Origin: PALSA-1353 sp050012375 | GTDB taxonomy: Bacteria > Planctomycetota > Phycisphaerae > Tepidisphaerales > Tepidisphaeraceae | NCBI GenBank assembly: GCA_050012375.1 | Contig: JBEKHH010000015.1 | Coordinates: 1 to 64,000, forward strand | Length of the DNA stretch: 64,000 nt | Reading direction: 5' to 3' | Part shown: positions 1 through 8,119 of the stretch, piece by piece | How the letters are laid out: each line of letters starts with the position of its first letter | How positions within the stretch are numbered: the first letter of the stretch is position 1 | Notes under the pieces: model-generated | What the model was told of the DNA's origin: nothing | What the model saw: the letters and a program-made list of their open reading frames with translations, nothing else | The model's database searches: none | Made by a program: the position numbers and the translations under genes

Positions 1-25
1 CATCCGTGGCCTCCTGTTGATGAGT
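1..25 (-). promoter_or_regulatory. Ribosome binding site and start codon of a gene leaving the window
   Basis: Read on the minus strand, an ATG at bases 3 to 1 is preceded by a perfect AGGAGG with six bases between them. This suggests that a gene starts here and runs off the left edge, divergent from rpsP. Only the start codon is inside the window, so the product cannot be judged. Confidence 0.35.
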
Positions 26-304
26 GATGTCGTTGAACAACACCATTCTCGCAGAAGGCCATGGCTGGCGCGAGCGATCACAAGGCGCGCAGTGGCGCGG
101 ACTTATGAACTAACTTCGTGGCATTAGATGAGGATGCCTTCAAGACGCTCATACGCGCCGCTGCAGCCCTGAACAGGTCATCGGCCCGATAGTCGAATCC
201 GGCGCCTCATGAGTTGGCGTCTATCTTCGCGAAGTTCGCGCCTTCGCGGTTGTTTTGCTCCGCCCCCGGAGAACCGACGAGTCCTGACCGATGTCCACCC
301 CACC
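26..304. other. Intergenic region without a recognisable gene
   Basis: I find no convincing coding sequence here. The reading frame that runs into rpsP from position 214 is an upstream extension: it lacks bS16 similarity before residue 54 and has no ribosome binding site. In many bacteria ffh precedes rpsP, but it does not here. Confidence 0.5.
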
Positions 305-332
305 TTGCCAACCCCATGTCCATCGCTATACT
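305..332 (+). promoter_or_regulatory. Candidate sigma-70-type promoter of rpsP operon
   Basis: TTGCCA at 305-310 and TATACT at 327-332 are separated by 16 bases, about 40 bases before the rpsP start. The -10 box differs from consensus at one position. This is a sequence match only. Confidence 0.45.
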
Positions 333-372
333 TCCCGATTCGCAACAATTTACGGTTTCTGGAGAAGCGTTC

Positions 373-813
373 ATGTCAGTGAAGTTGAGATTGAAGCGGA
401 TGGGCCGGAGCAATCTGGCGTTTTTTCGGCTCAGCGCCATCGACTCGCGCTCGCCACGTGATGGCCGCGTCATTGAAGAGCTTGGATTTTACGATCCGCG
501 CACCAAGGACGTGGCCAAGCAGTTCGTGGCCAAGCTGGATCGGTGCAAGTATTGGCTGGATGTCGGGGCGGTGCCGTCGGAAACGGTTTCGTCGCTGCTG
601 AAAAAGAGCGGGTTGGATCACAAGCAGTTGCGGTTGCCCAAGCCGGGAAAGCCTAAGCCGGCCGCGGCGGAGGCGCCGAAGAAAGAGGCTGTGGCCAAGA
701 CGGAAGCGCCGGCTGGCGCAACTCCGACTGCTGAGGCGCCGGCGGCGGCCCCGGCTGGCGAGGCGCCCGTGGCGGAGGCGAAAGAGGAAAAGCAGGAAGC
801 GGGGGCGAAATAG
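373..813 (+). CDS. rpsP: 30S ribosomal protein bS16
   Basis: Small-subunit ribosomal protein that helps assemble the 5' domain of 16S rRNA. The N-terminus SVKLRLKRMGRSN and the motif FYDPRTKD are typical of bS16. The start at 373 is chosen because GGAG lies eight bases upstream and the conserved N-terminus begins there. The protein is 146 residues, whereas bS16 is usually 80-90. The extra C-terminal part, roughly from residue 90, is a low-complexity Ala/Pro/Lys/Glu tail that is likely disordered. It is followed 18 bases later by trmD and then rplS, the usual translation operon. Confidence 0.95.
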   Translation: MSVKLRLKRMGRSNLAFFRLSAIDSRSPRDGRVIEELGFYDPRTKDVAKQFVAKLDRCKYWLDVGAVPSETVSSLLKKSGLDHKQLRLPKPGKPKPAAAEAPKKEAVAKTEAPAGATPTAEAPAAAPAGEAPVAEAKEEKQEAGAK

Positions 814-831
814 TTTCGCGGCGAGGGTGTC

Positions 832-1545
832 GTGCGGATTGACATTCTCACGCTATTCCCGGAGATGTTTAACGCGGTGCTGGGGACCAGCATTCCCAAG
901 CGGGCCGCGCAGAAAGGACTGGTCAGCTATCACCTGACGAATATCCGCGATTTTGCCACCGACGCGCATAATTCGGTGGACGACAAACCGTTCGGCGGCG
1001 GTCCGGGGATGGTGATGATGTGCCAGACCCTGTTTGATGCCGTCGAATCGATCGAGCGGCAGGATCCGGCCAAGTGCGTTCGCGTTCTGCTGACCCCGCA
1101 AGGACGCTTGTTCGATCAGGGCGTGGCCAAGGAATTGGCCGCGAAGGATCGGCTGCTGCTTATCGCGGGTCACTACGAAGGTTTTGACGAGAGGATCGCG
1201 CAGGGCCTGGCCCCGATGGAGATCAGCGTCGGCGATTACATCCTGAGCGGCGGGGAGTTGGCGGCGATGGTGGTGGTGGATGCGGTGGTGCGCCTTTTGC
1301 CCGGCGCGCTCGGGGCCGAGGATGGGGCGGCCGACGAAACATTCGCCGATGGGCTGCTGGAATATCCGCAGTACACGCGGCCTCGGGAATTCCGGGGCAT
1401 GGCGGCGCCGGACGTGCTGTTCAGCGGCAATCATGCCGAGATCGCCAAATGGCGGCTCGCGCAACGGCAGGAGCGAACGAAACAGCGCCGGCCGGATTTG
1501 TGGCAGGCGTATTTAGCGAGGCTGGCGGGAGAGCCGGGCCGATAG
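832..1545 (+). CDS. trmD: tRNA (guanine-37-N1)-methyltransferase TrmD
   Basis: Methylates G37 of tRNAs that read CNN codons, using S-adenosylmethionine, and so prevents +1 frameshifting. The 237-residue product is of normal length. Visible SPOUT trefoil-knot signatures are GHYEGFDERI (113-122) and SVGDYILSGGE (132-142), with DDKPFGGGPGM at 50-60. It starts with GTG, with a GAGGG-like ribosome binding site just upstream. It sits between rpsP and rplS, as in many bacteria. Confidence 0.97.
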   Translation: MRIDILTLFPEMFNAVLGTSIPKRAAQKGLVSYHLTNIRDFATDAHNSVDDKPFGGGPGMVMMCQTLFDAVESIERQDPAKCVRVLLTPQGRLFDQGVAKELAAKDRLLLIAGHYEGFDERIAQGLAPMEISVGDYILSGGELAAMVVVDAVVRLLPGALGAEDGAADETFADGLLEYPQYTRPREFRGMAAPDVLFSGNHAEIAKWRLAQRQERTKQRRPDLWQAYLARLAGEPGR

Positions 1546-1591
1546 GTATATAGAATAGCATTCCGCATGAAGCGGTGGATCGGAGTCGGTC

Positions 1592-2008
1592 ATGACGAAC
1601 AAGTATCTTCAACTCGTGGAGCAGCCGCATCTTAAGAAGGAAGTTCCGCAGTTCGCGGTGGGCGACACGGTGGACGTGGCCACTCGGATCATCGAAGGCG
1701 AGAAAGAGCGCATTCAGGTCTTCAGCGGGGTGGTGATCATGAAGAAGGGGGCCGGGACGAACGAGACATTCACGGTGAGGCGAATCGTGAACAATGAAGG
1801 CGTGGAGCGGATTTTTCCGCTGCATTCGCCGTTCATTTCGCGCGTGATCGTCAAGCGGAGCGGGGAATCCCGGCGGGCGAAGCTGTTCTACCTGCGTGGT
1901 CGCGTGGGCAAGGCGACTCGTCTGTCGGAGAAGCGAAAGACGGGCAAGAAGGACGACGCCGGGAAGGCGACGGACAAGCCGGAATTGGCCGCATCGGGGG
2001 CGACGTAG
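1592..2008 (+). CDS. rplS: 50S ribosomal protein bL19
   Basis: Large-subunit protein located at the 30S-50S interface. The 138-residue sequence shows the bL19 core (FAVGDTVDV, GVVIMKKGAG, TVRRIVNNEGVERIFPLHSP). Its lysine-rich C-terminal tail of about 25 residues is longer than that of Escherichia coli. It is the last gene of the rpsP-trmD-rplS group, and a palindromic repeat follows about 30 bases after the stop. Confidence 0.96.
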   Translation: MTNKYLQLVEQPHLKKEVPQFAVGDTVDVATRIIEGEKERIQVFSGVVIMKKGAGTNETFTVRRIVNNEGVERIFPLHSPFISRVIVKRSGESRRAKLFYLRGRVGKATRLSEKRKTGKKDDAGKATDKPELAASGAT

Positions 2009-2037
2009 GAATAATCGGACCGCGGACGCCGAGACGC

Positions 2038-2162
2038 GGAAACCAGAAATCCGAAACCAGAATGACGAATCAAATCCGAAGCCCGAATGACGAAGCAGGC
2101 TTTGATTCGGATTTCTGGTTTCGGGCTTGATTCGTCATTCGGGTTTCGGATTTCTGGTTTCC
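2038..2162. repeat. Long inverted repeat, family A (GAAACCAGAA type)
   Basis: Arms 2038-2073 and 2127-2162 are 36 bases each and pair with a single mismatch (a possible G-U pair in RNA). The interior contains further copies of the same words (ATTTCTGGTTTCGG and its complement). Related elements occur at 34950-35070, 55115-55233 and, as a half copy, at 40609-40654. Confidence 0.9.
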
Positions 2163-2217
2163 GGGTCTGCGGCATTTGGGGTTGCGGGGAAATCTTCGGC
2201 GAGCATAATCCCTTGGC

Positions 2218-2616
2218 ATGTTTGAGTGGCTGACCAAGAGGTTCAAGCCCGCGGCGCCGCGCGATGCGCTGGGACAGCGCGGGGAGAACGTGGCGGCCAA
2301 GCATCTCCGCGATCAGGGGTACAGAATCATCGAGAGGAATTTCAGGTGCGAGGTGGGGGAGGTGGATATCATCGCGCGCGATGGGAAAACGCTGGTGTTC
2401 GTGGAAGTGAAAACGCGGGCGTATGAAGATCCGATGCCGGAGGAGCAGGTGAACAATCTCAAGCGGCATCAGTTGACGAAGGCGGCGAAGTTTTACCTCT
2501 CGCGCTACGGGACGCCGCAACCGCCGGCGCGGTTTGATGTCGTTGCGATCGTCTGGCCAAGCGGACGGGACCCGCAGATTCGCCATACGCCCGATGCGTT
2601 TGAGGCGACGTTCTAA
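2218..2616 (+). CDS. YraN family (UPF0102) endonuclease-like protein
   Basis: UPF0102 proteins have a restriction-endonuclease-like fold, and their cellular role is not settled. This 132-residue protein shows the family pattern: GQRGENVAAKHL (19-30), the acid-rich strand EVGEVDIIARDG (45-56) and FVEVKTR (61-67). Together these give the E23, D50 and E63-x-K65 layout expected of a PD-(D/E)XK core. It lies between rplS and tatD, separated from both by repeats. The assignment is firm at family level only. Confidence 0.9.
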   Translation: MFEWLTKRFKPAAPRDALGQRGENVAAKHLRDQGYRIIERNFRCEVGEVDIIARDGKTLVFVEVKTRAYEDPMPEEQVNNLKRHQLTKAAKFYLSRYGTPQPPARFDVVAIVWPSGRDPQIRHTPDAFEATF

Positions 2617-2621
2617 GAGAA

Positions 2622-2728
2622 CGTCATTTGTCATTGGTCATTCGTCATTGGTCTAGTGCGCACTTTTGCGCGCGAGCGTTTCGCAAATGACAAGTGACAA
2701 ATGACAAGTGACCACTGACCAATGACCA
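2622..2728. repeat. Inverted repeat, family B (TCATTTGTCATTGGTCATT type)
   Basis: The left part carries tandem variants of GTCATTTGTCATTGGTC. The right part, from about 2683, carries their complement (AAATGACAAGTGACAAATGAC and further copies). The centre is GC-rich. A single-sided copy lies at 36391-36421. Confidence 0.8.
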
Positions 2729-2734
2729 ACCCCA

Positions 2735-3502
2735 ATGATCGACACGCATTGCCATTTGACGGATCCTCGGCTGTTCGAGCAGCTCTCGGCGGTTTTGGAG
2801 CGGGCGGCGGCGGCGGGGGTGCGCAACATCGTGACCATCGGCACGCATCCGGCGGATTGGGAGGCGGCGTTTGCCGTGACGATGGGGCGGCCGAATATTC
2901 GCTGCGCGGTCGGCGCCCATCCGAATCATTGTCATGAGATCGAATTCGAGGAGTTGGGGCGTTTGCGACAATATGTTGGGTCGCCGGCGGTGGCGGCGGT
3001 CGGAGAAATGGGGCTGGACTATCACCACAATTTCGCGAGCCGCGAGCTTCAGGCCAAATATTTCCAGACACAGTTGGAACTTGCGCAGAATGCGAAGTTG
3101 CCGGTGGTGATTCATTGCCGGGAAGCGGTGGATGATTGCCTTTCGATTCTGGCGGCGTTTTCGGGTGTGCGGGCGGTGTTTCATTGTTTCACGGGGACAA
3201 AGGAGGAGGCGCGGCGGATTTGGGACGCGGGTCATCTGACCGGGTTTACCGGAGTGCTGACGTTTCGCAACGGGCAGGAGCTGCGCGAGATCGCCGCGGA
3301 GGCGCCGGCGGATCGGATCCTCGTGGAAACCGACGCGCCGTATCTCAGCCCGGAGCCGATGAGAAGGCAGAAGATCAATGAGCCGGCGCTGGTGGTTCAC
3401 ACGGCGGCGGTCCTGGCGGCGGCACGCGAAATCAGCCTGGAAGAGTTGGATGAATTGACAACGAAAAATGCGCTGCGGTTTTACCGGTGGGTTGGGGATT
3501 GA
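2735..3502 (+). CDS. tatD: TatD family metal-dependent deoxyribonuclease
   Basis: Amidohydrolase-fold, metal-dependent nuclease of the TatD/YcfH type. Seen in the 255 residues are THCHL near the N-terminus (HxH metal ligands), GEMGLDYHH, VIHCRE, FHCFTG and VETDAPYLSPEP, all in the expected order. The length is normal. It converges on the fliS-fliD genes, with a GCTAAA stem-loop between them. Confidence 0.95.
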   Translation: MIDTHCHLTDPRLFEQLSAVLERAAAAGVRNIVTIGTHPADWEAAFAVTMGRPNIRCAVGAHPNHCHEIEFEELGRLRQYVGSPAVAAVGEMGLDYHHNFASRELQAKYFQTQLELAQNAKLPVVIHCREAVDDCLSILAAFSGVRAVFHCFTGTKEEARRIWDAGHLTGFTGVLTFRNGQELREIAAEAPADRILVETDAPYLSPEPMRRQKINEPALVVHTAAVLAAAREISLEELDELTTKNALRFYRWVGD

Positions 3503-3540
3503 GCGCTGAATTTGCGTCCGGGATTCTCCGATATCCAGAA

Positions 3541-3568
3541 CGCGCTCCCCTTCGGGTCGCGGCTAAAC
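3541..3568 (+). repeat. Stem-loop plus GCTAAAC element (family H, copy 1)
   Basis: CGCG pairs with CGCG and CCC with GGG around a small loop, and GCTAAAC follows directly. It lies between the convergent tatD and fliS genes. It is almost identical to the copy at 30483-30512. Confidence 0.7.
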
Positions 3569-3611
3569 GTCGGAAAGGATTCGAGAATTGTGGGCCGCGG
3601 TTTGGCGCGGG

Positions 3612-4073
3612 TCAGCCTTGCATGCTGATGGTGGCTTCCATGCGGGGATCGGGGCCTGGGACGGGGATATGCGACGCGGCTGCGGCGGCTCTGGTTTTGG
3701 TCACCTGGTCCAGAAGCATGACCCAGGTTTCTCGCTGGTATTTCAGAATCCCGATCGCCTCGTCGAGGGATTCCACATGGTGGTTTAAGTTGGCATCGAC
3801 GAGCTTTCGGTACGCATAGGCGTAAAGCCCCTTGAGCTTCTTGCATAGATCGGGCAAGACGTCCGCCCTGAGGGCGCATATCAACTGGTTGACGATGGCC
3901 GAGGCCTTGGTGAGAAGCTGATAGCTCTGTTCGTAGTTTTTGTTCTGGAGGGCGGCGCGGGCCTGCTCGCTGAAGCGGATCGCGCCGTCGAAGAGCATGA
4001 GCTGCAATTGCTCGGCGGTGGCGGTGAGCACCTTGGTTCGCAGATACTTTTGGGATTGGGGATTTGGGTTCAT
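3612..4073 (-). CDS. fliS: Flagellar export chaperone FliS
   Basis: Cytoplasmic chaperone that binds flagellin and prevents its premature polymerisation. The 153-residue protein shows the FliS pattern Y-x-x-x-x-V-x-x-A-x-x-x-Q-L-x-x-M-L-F-D-G-A-I at residues 10-32, followed by helical segments and a loosely structured C-terminal tail. It starts 20 bases after the fliD stop, so the two are likely co-transcribed. No flagellin or other flagellar gene is nearby. Confidence 0.92.
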   Translation of the reverse strand: MNPNPQSQKYLRTKVLTATAEQLQLMLFDGAIRFSEQARAALQNKNYEQSYQLLTKASAIVNQLICALRADVLPDLCKKLKGLYAYAYRKLVDANLNHHVESLDEAIGILKYQRETWVMLLDQVTKTRAAAAASHIPVPGPDPRMEATISMQG

Positions 4074-4093
4074 AGTGCGTGCTCAAACGATCA

Positions 4094-6886
4094 TCAACTG
4101 CTGGAGGAACTGGAAGAACCGGACGAGCTGCTGCCCGATCCAATTGAACTGACGCCGCTGGAACTCGACGATCCGCTTGAGACCTTGAGACTGCTCAGGG
4201 CGGAGAGCAGCGCGCCCTGGCTTTGCAGCGAGGCAAGGGTGCTCTCCATGCTGTTGAACTCGTTCTGCAACTGCGTTTTCTTCTCGGCGAGGATGGTGTT
4301 GAGTTCGTTGATCTGGTCCTGGTATTGGCTGATCTGGGTATTGAGGGTGTTGGTTTGCAGCGTGATCGAGCCGTTGGCCGGATCGGTCAGGGCGTTCATC
4401 GAATTGGAGATGACATTGCCCAGTCCGATGGTGGCGTCGCTGAAAAGGTTCTGGACTGCGGTGGGGTCGTTGGCGAAGGCGGTCTCGAAGGTGTTCTGGT
4501 CAAAAGTGAGGGTCGTGCCGCTGGTGGTTTCGCCGTTGGCGTTGACGGTGATGCCGATGTCCGCCAGGTCCTTGTATTGTCCGGCACCCTGGACGACGGT
4601 GTTGATCATGTTGTAGATGGCATCTTGCGCCTGCTGGGTGGTGGCGTCGCCGAGGAGGATCCCTCCGACGTTTTTGGTCGTGTCGTACTGCGTGTCGGTG
4701 GTGATGGTGCCGACGAGGGAATTGAAGTCGCTGACGAAATTCTGGAGTTGTCCGACGACGTTGCTCGGGTCGGGCGCGACGCTGAGGGTGACGGGGCTGC
4801 TGCTGGCGCTGACAAGACTGACGGTGACGCCCTTGATGATGTTGGTGAGCTGGTTCGTGTTTGAAGTGATGAGCAAGGGCTGAGTGCCGGACGATCCTCC
4901 GTAGAAGACGGCGGCATCCTGGGCATTGACGAGGTTGCGGATGCCCAGGTTGGTTGTGCCGCTGTCGATGAGGACGCGTCCGGCCTCACCGGAATTGACG
5001 GCCGTGAGGGAAAGACGGTAGGGGGAAGTGCTTGAACCGTCGTTAATGATGCTGGCGGTGACGCCGAAGCCGAGCTGGTTGATCTTGCCTTGAACGGAGG
5101 AGAGGGTGTCGGCGCTGGTCACGGTGATGGTTTTCTCGAGCGCGCCGTCGAGGGTGGTTCCGGTGGCGGCGCCGGCGATGTTGAGGTTGGCGGCGGTGGT
5201 TCCGCCGCCGAGATCGGTGACGGTCAGTTTTCCCGATCCGCCCGCGGTGTCGGTCAGCAGGATGCCGTTTCCGTTGGCGTTGATCGAAGCGGTAACGCCG
5301 GCGCTCTTGGAATTGATGGCGTTGATCGCGTCGCCGATGGTGGTGTATGTTCCCTGGGTGAGGTCGATGATCGTGGTTTTGCCGGCGGAATTCTGGATCT
5401 GGAACTGCCCGAGAGCAACGCCCGCGCCGCCGCTGTAGCTGCTGAGCAGCGTATTGAGCGAGACGTATTTGCGCTGGAGGTTTGGGCCATCGACGGTTTG
5501 AGTGCTGGGGGCAAACGTGCCGGCGATCCCAAGCGCGGCCGCGGTGGCGGAATTGACGTCGCCGATGACGAGGTTGCCGGTCCCACCGCTGTTGTCCACG
5601 ATTTGCAGGCCGGTTCCGGAGGCGTTGAGCGAGGCGGTGACTTTAACGCCGGAGGCATTGTTATTGATGTCGCTGACGATGTCACTGAGGGAGGTTGCTC
5701 CGGAGAAGTTGATCGTCCCTGCGTGGCCGGCGCGGTCGGTGATGGAAACGGTTCCCAGCGGAATTCCGGAGCCGCCCTTGAGGGAGCTAAGGAGGACGGA
5801 ATCGAGCCCGGCGAGGAGCGGGGCGCCCTGAAGCGTGTTTCCGCTAGCGCTGCCGGTGAGGCCGAGATTGGCGGCGGCTTCGGAGCCGTTGTCCGGCGTA
5901 ACCGTGAGGGCGCCGCTTCCGCCGCTCCTGTCGGTCAGAGTGATGCCGTTGCCGGCGGCATTGATGGAAGCGGCGAGCTTCGATCCGCCGGCGGTGTTGA
6001 TGTCGTTGATCACCTCGCCGACGGTTTTAGCTCCGTTGAGGGAGACGTTGATCTGCGTGCCGTCGCCGACGGTGACGGTGAAGTCGTTCTGGCCGGCGGT
6101 GGTGGTGGCGACGCCGTTGCCGTCGTTGAGCTGCGCCAGGGTCGTGCTCGCGCTGATGAAGTTGATGTTGGATCCGGTGAGAGTGTTACCGGCACCGGCG
6201 ATGCCGAGGGATTGCGCGGCCGTTCCACCGTTGAGGTCCTGAATCGTCAAAGTGCCGGAGCCCCCGCTTTGATCGGTGATGACCAGGCCCTGGTCGGTGA
6301 CGCCGGCGTGCACGCTGACGCCCACGGCGTTATTGATCTGGTTGACCACGTCATCGAGATTCACGTCATTGGAAGTGTCAATGACGGTGGAATTGCCGCT
6401 GCGGTCGGTGATGCGGAATTGGCCGGGCGAAACGCCCGCGCCGCCGTTGAGCTGTGAAAGGGGGGTCTGGGATGAGGCTTCTCCGCCGCCCTCTTCGAGC
6501 GTGATCGTGCCCGCGCCGACGGGGGCGGAAGTGGAATCGGAGAATCCGTTGCTGATGCTTTGCTGGGTGGAGACGAGCTTGGCGACCTGAAATTGATAGC
6601 TGCCGACCGCCGCGCCCACGCCGGCGGTGGCGGTCAGGACATTGGGATTGCTGCTGTTGGTCGTGGCGTTCTGAAAGGTCTGCGGCAGGGCCAGGCTCTG
6701 GCCGATTTGCTGCATTCCGGTCAATTGCGTTTCCAGGGATTGATACGCCTTTTCCTGTGCCTGGGCGGAAGTGATCTGGGTTTGGAGCAACTGGTTGGGC
6801 GCTGAATCAATGGAGATCAGGGCGTCAATAATTGCGCCGGTGTTGATCCCGCTGATCAAACCGATGCTGGAGGTGATGGTGCCCAT
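4094..6886 (-). CDS. fliD: Flagellar filament capping protein FliD, enlarged
   Basis: FliD (HAP2) forms the cap under which flagellin assembles. The N-terminal part (GLISGINTGAIIDALISI) and the C-terminal helical part (about 700-900) match FliD. At 930 residues it is roughly twice the usual length. The extra sequence, about residues 150-580, is made of four imperfect units of roughly 100 residues. Each carries a segment like INxxxGVxASINAxGNGI followed by TDxSGGSGxLTV and ending in xxLGI. They look like expanded flagellin/FliD IN modules. The C-terminus is a Ser/Gly tail. Start ATG at 6886 follows the upstream stop by six bases. Confidence 0.93.
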   Translation of the reverse strand: MGTITSSIGLISGINTGAIIDALISIDSAPNQLLQTQITSAQAQEKAYQSLETQLTGMQQIGQSLALPQTFQNATTNSSNPNVLTATAGVGAAVGSYQFQVAKLVSTQQSISNGFSDSTSAPVGAGTITLEEGGGEASSQTPLSQLNGGAGVSPGQFRITDRSGNSTVIDTSNDVNLDDVVNQINNAVGVSVHAGVTDQGLVITDQSGGSGTLTIQDLNGGTAAQSLGIAGAGNTLTGSNINFISASTTLAQLNDGNGVATTTAGQNDFTVTVGDGTQINVSLNGAKTVGEVINDINTAGGSKLAASINAAGNGITLTDRSGGSGALTVTPDNGSEAAANLGLTGSASGNTLQGAPLLAGLDSVLLSSLKGGSGIPLGTVSITDRAGHAGTINFSGATSLSDIVSDINNNASGVKVTASLNASGTGLQIVDNSGGTGNLVIGDVNSATAAALGIAGTFAPSTQTVDGPNLQRKYVSLNTLLSSYSGGAGVALGQFQIQNSAGKTTIIDLTQGTYTTIGDAINAINSKSAGVTASINANGNGILLTDTAGGSGKLTVTDLGGGTTAANLNIAGAATGTTLDGALEKTITVTSADTLSSVQGKINQLGFGVTASIINDGSSTSPYRLSLTAVNSGEAGRVLIDSGTTNLGIRNLVNAQDAAVFYGGSSGTQPLLITSNTNQLTNIIKGVTVSLVSASSSPVTLSVAPDPSNVVGQLQNFVSDFNSLVGTITTDTQYDTTKNVGGILLGDATTQQAQDAIYNMINTVVQGAGQYKDLADIGITVNANGETTSGTTLTFDQNTFETAFANDPTAVQNLFSDATIGLGNVISNSMNALTDPANGSITLQTNTLNTQISQYQDQINELNTILAEKKTQLQNEFNSMESTLASLQSQGALLSALSSLKVSSGSSSSSGVSSIGSGSSSSGSSSSSSS

Positions 6887-6892
6887 GGACTC

Positions 6893-7129
6893 TCAATCGT
6901 CCAAAACGCTTCCGCGATATAAAACCGACCAATTCCTGTTTTTGGGATCGGCAATGGCGGCTTCAATCTGGGATTCCAGGTCGTAGGCGACGCGATCCAA
7001 GGCTGGGGCATCGGTCAGAAGTTGCGCGACGGCCCAGCGGTCCAGGAACATGAGACAGGCTTCGCGCACTTTGCGGAGTCTGTGAGCGGTTCCAACCCAC
7101 CCGGCCTGTGAGCTATCGGAGTTGCTCAT
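6893..7129 (-). CDS. Small protein upstream of fliD, unknown function
   Basis: A 78-residue, mostly helical, soluble protein beginning MSNSDSSQAGWVG. A longer start at 7204 is possible but adds a proline-rich stretch unlike a folded domain. It is six bases from fliD in the same direction, so it is probably translated with it. Position and size would fit a FliT-like chaperone or another flagellar helper, but I see no motif that proves this. Confidence 0.55.
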   Translation of the reverse strand: MSNSDSSQAGWVGTAHRLRKVREACLMFLDRWAVAQLLTDAPALDRVAYDLESQIEAAIADPKNRNWSVLYRGSVLDD

Positions 7130-7219
7130 CCTCGGAATTATCGGAACTGGTAGGCGCGGAACATGAAGGAAATGGGGCGGGGTTTGGTTCCGCGGGGATT
7201 GCATGGAGCGGAATTTCGC

Positions 7220-7246
7220 CCCCGGTCAGTGACCGGGGGTTAAATG
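7220..7246 (+). repeat. Stem-loop plus TTAAAT element (family H, copy 2)
   Basis: CCCCCGGTCA (7220-7229) and TGACCGGGGG (7231-7240) form a perfect ten-pair stem with a one-base symmetric centre, followed by TTAAAT. It lies between the divergent fliD group and rph. It is close to the copies at 44461 and 57434. Confidence 0.75.
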
Positions 7247-7306
7247 GTGATGCCGGATGCCGCGGCGGGGGTGTGGGCATTGCAAATGGGAGGGGGGGAA
7301 GTAGCC

Positions 7307-8110
7307 TTGAGTCGTATGCGATCGGATGGACGCGGGGCGGATGAGCTTCGAGCGATTTCTGTTCGGCGGCAATTCACTCAGAGTCCGCCGGGATCGGTGC
7401 TCTGGAGCCAGGGGAAGACTGTGGTGCTGTGTACAGTGTCTATCGCGGCGGAATTGCCGCCTTGGTTTGACGACCAGCGCGCGGGGGGTTGGGTGACGGC
7501 GGAATATGTGATGCTGCCCAGTTCCACGCCACAGCGCAAACCATGGCCGAAAATCGGGCACACCGATTCGCGCGGGACGGAGATCCAGCGGCTCATCGGG
7601 CGGTCGCTCCGGGCCGCCATCGACTTGAGCAGGGTCGGCCCGCATACGCTGGCGGTGGATTGCCAGGTTTTGCAGGCCGATGGTGGAACTCGGACGGCGT
7701 GCATCTCGGCGGCGTACGTGGCGCTGCGCGATGCGGTGGCGAAATTGCCCAGGTCCATGCCGATGCCAAGAATGCTCGGCAAGAGCACGACCGATCCCAG
7801 CGGGGCGACGTTGCCGCGATATGATGCGTCGCTCTACAATCCGGCGGCGGCGATGGCGAATCAACTCGCTGCCATCAGCGTGGGTCTGGTGGATGGAGAG
7901 GTGCTGCTCGATCTGGATTATGACGATGATTCGCGCGCGGAGGTGGACATGAACGTCGCCTACACCGCGGCGGGGAAATTCGTCGAAATCCAAGCCAGCG
8001 CTGAAAACGGAGTGGGGTTCGATCGCGGACGCATGGGTGAAATGCTGGACATGGCGACGAAAGGCTGCCGCGGGGTGATGGAGCATCAGCGGCGGGCGCT
8101 GGGGGATTGA
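7307..8110 (+). CDS. rph: Ribonuclease PH
   Basis: Phosphorolytic 3'-5' exoribonuclease that trims tRNA 3' ends. The family start RSDGRGADELR and later segments TVSIAAELPPW, RGTEIQRLIGRSLR, VDCQVLQADGGTRTACI and EIQASAENG are all present. I chose the TTG at 7307, as a strong GGAGGGGG lies about ten bases upstream. The ATG at 7316, which opens the conserved MRSDGR, is an equally reasonable start. About 265 residues, slightly longer than typical. Confidence 0.93.
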   Translation: MSRMRSDGRGADELRAISVRRQFTQSPPGSVLWSQGKTVVLCTVSIAAELPPWFDDQRAGGWVTAEYVMLPSSTPQRKPWPKIGHTDSRGTEIQRLIGRSLRAAIDLSRVGPHTLAVDCQVLQADGGTRTACISAAYVALRDAVAKLPRSMPMPRMLGKSTTDPSGATLPRYDASLYNPAAAMANQLAAISVGLVDGEVLLDLDYDDDSRAEVDMNVAYTAAGKFVEIQASAENGVGFDRGRMGEMLDMATKGCRGVMEHQRRALGD

Positions 8111-8119
8111 GCGCGCGTC

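Noticed and set aside
2631..3400. Minus-strand frames opposite tatD
   Set aside because: They are antisense to all TatD motifs and start in a family B repeat.
4094..6886. Repetitive DNA in fliD as a possible CRISPR or satellite array
   Set aside because: The repetition is at protein level, with about 300-base diverged units in one continuous reading frame and no spacers.
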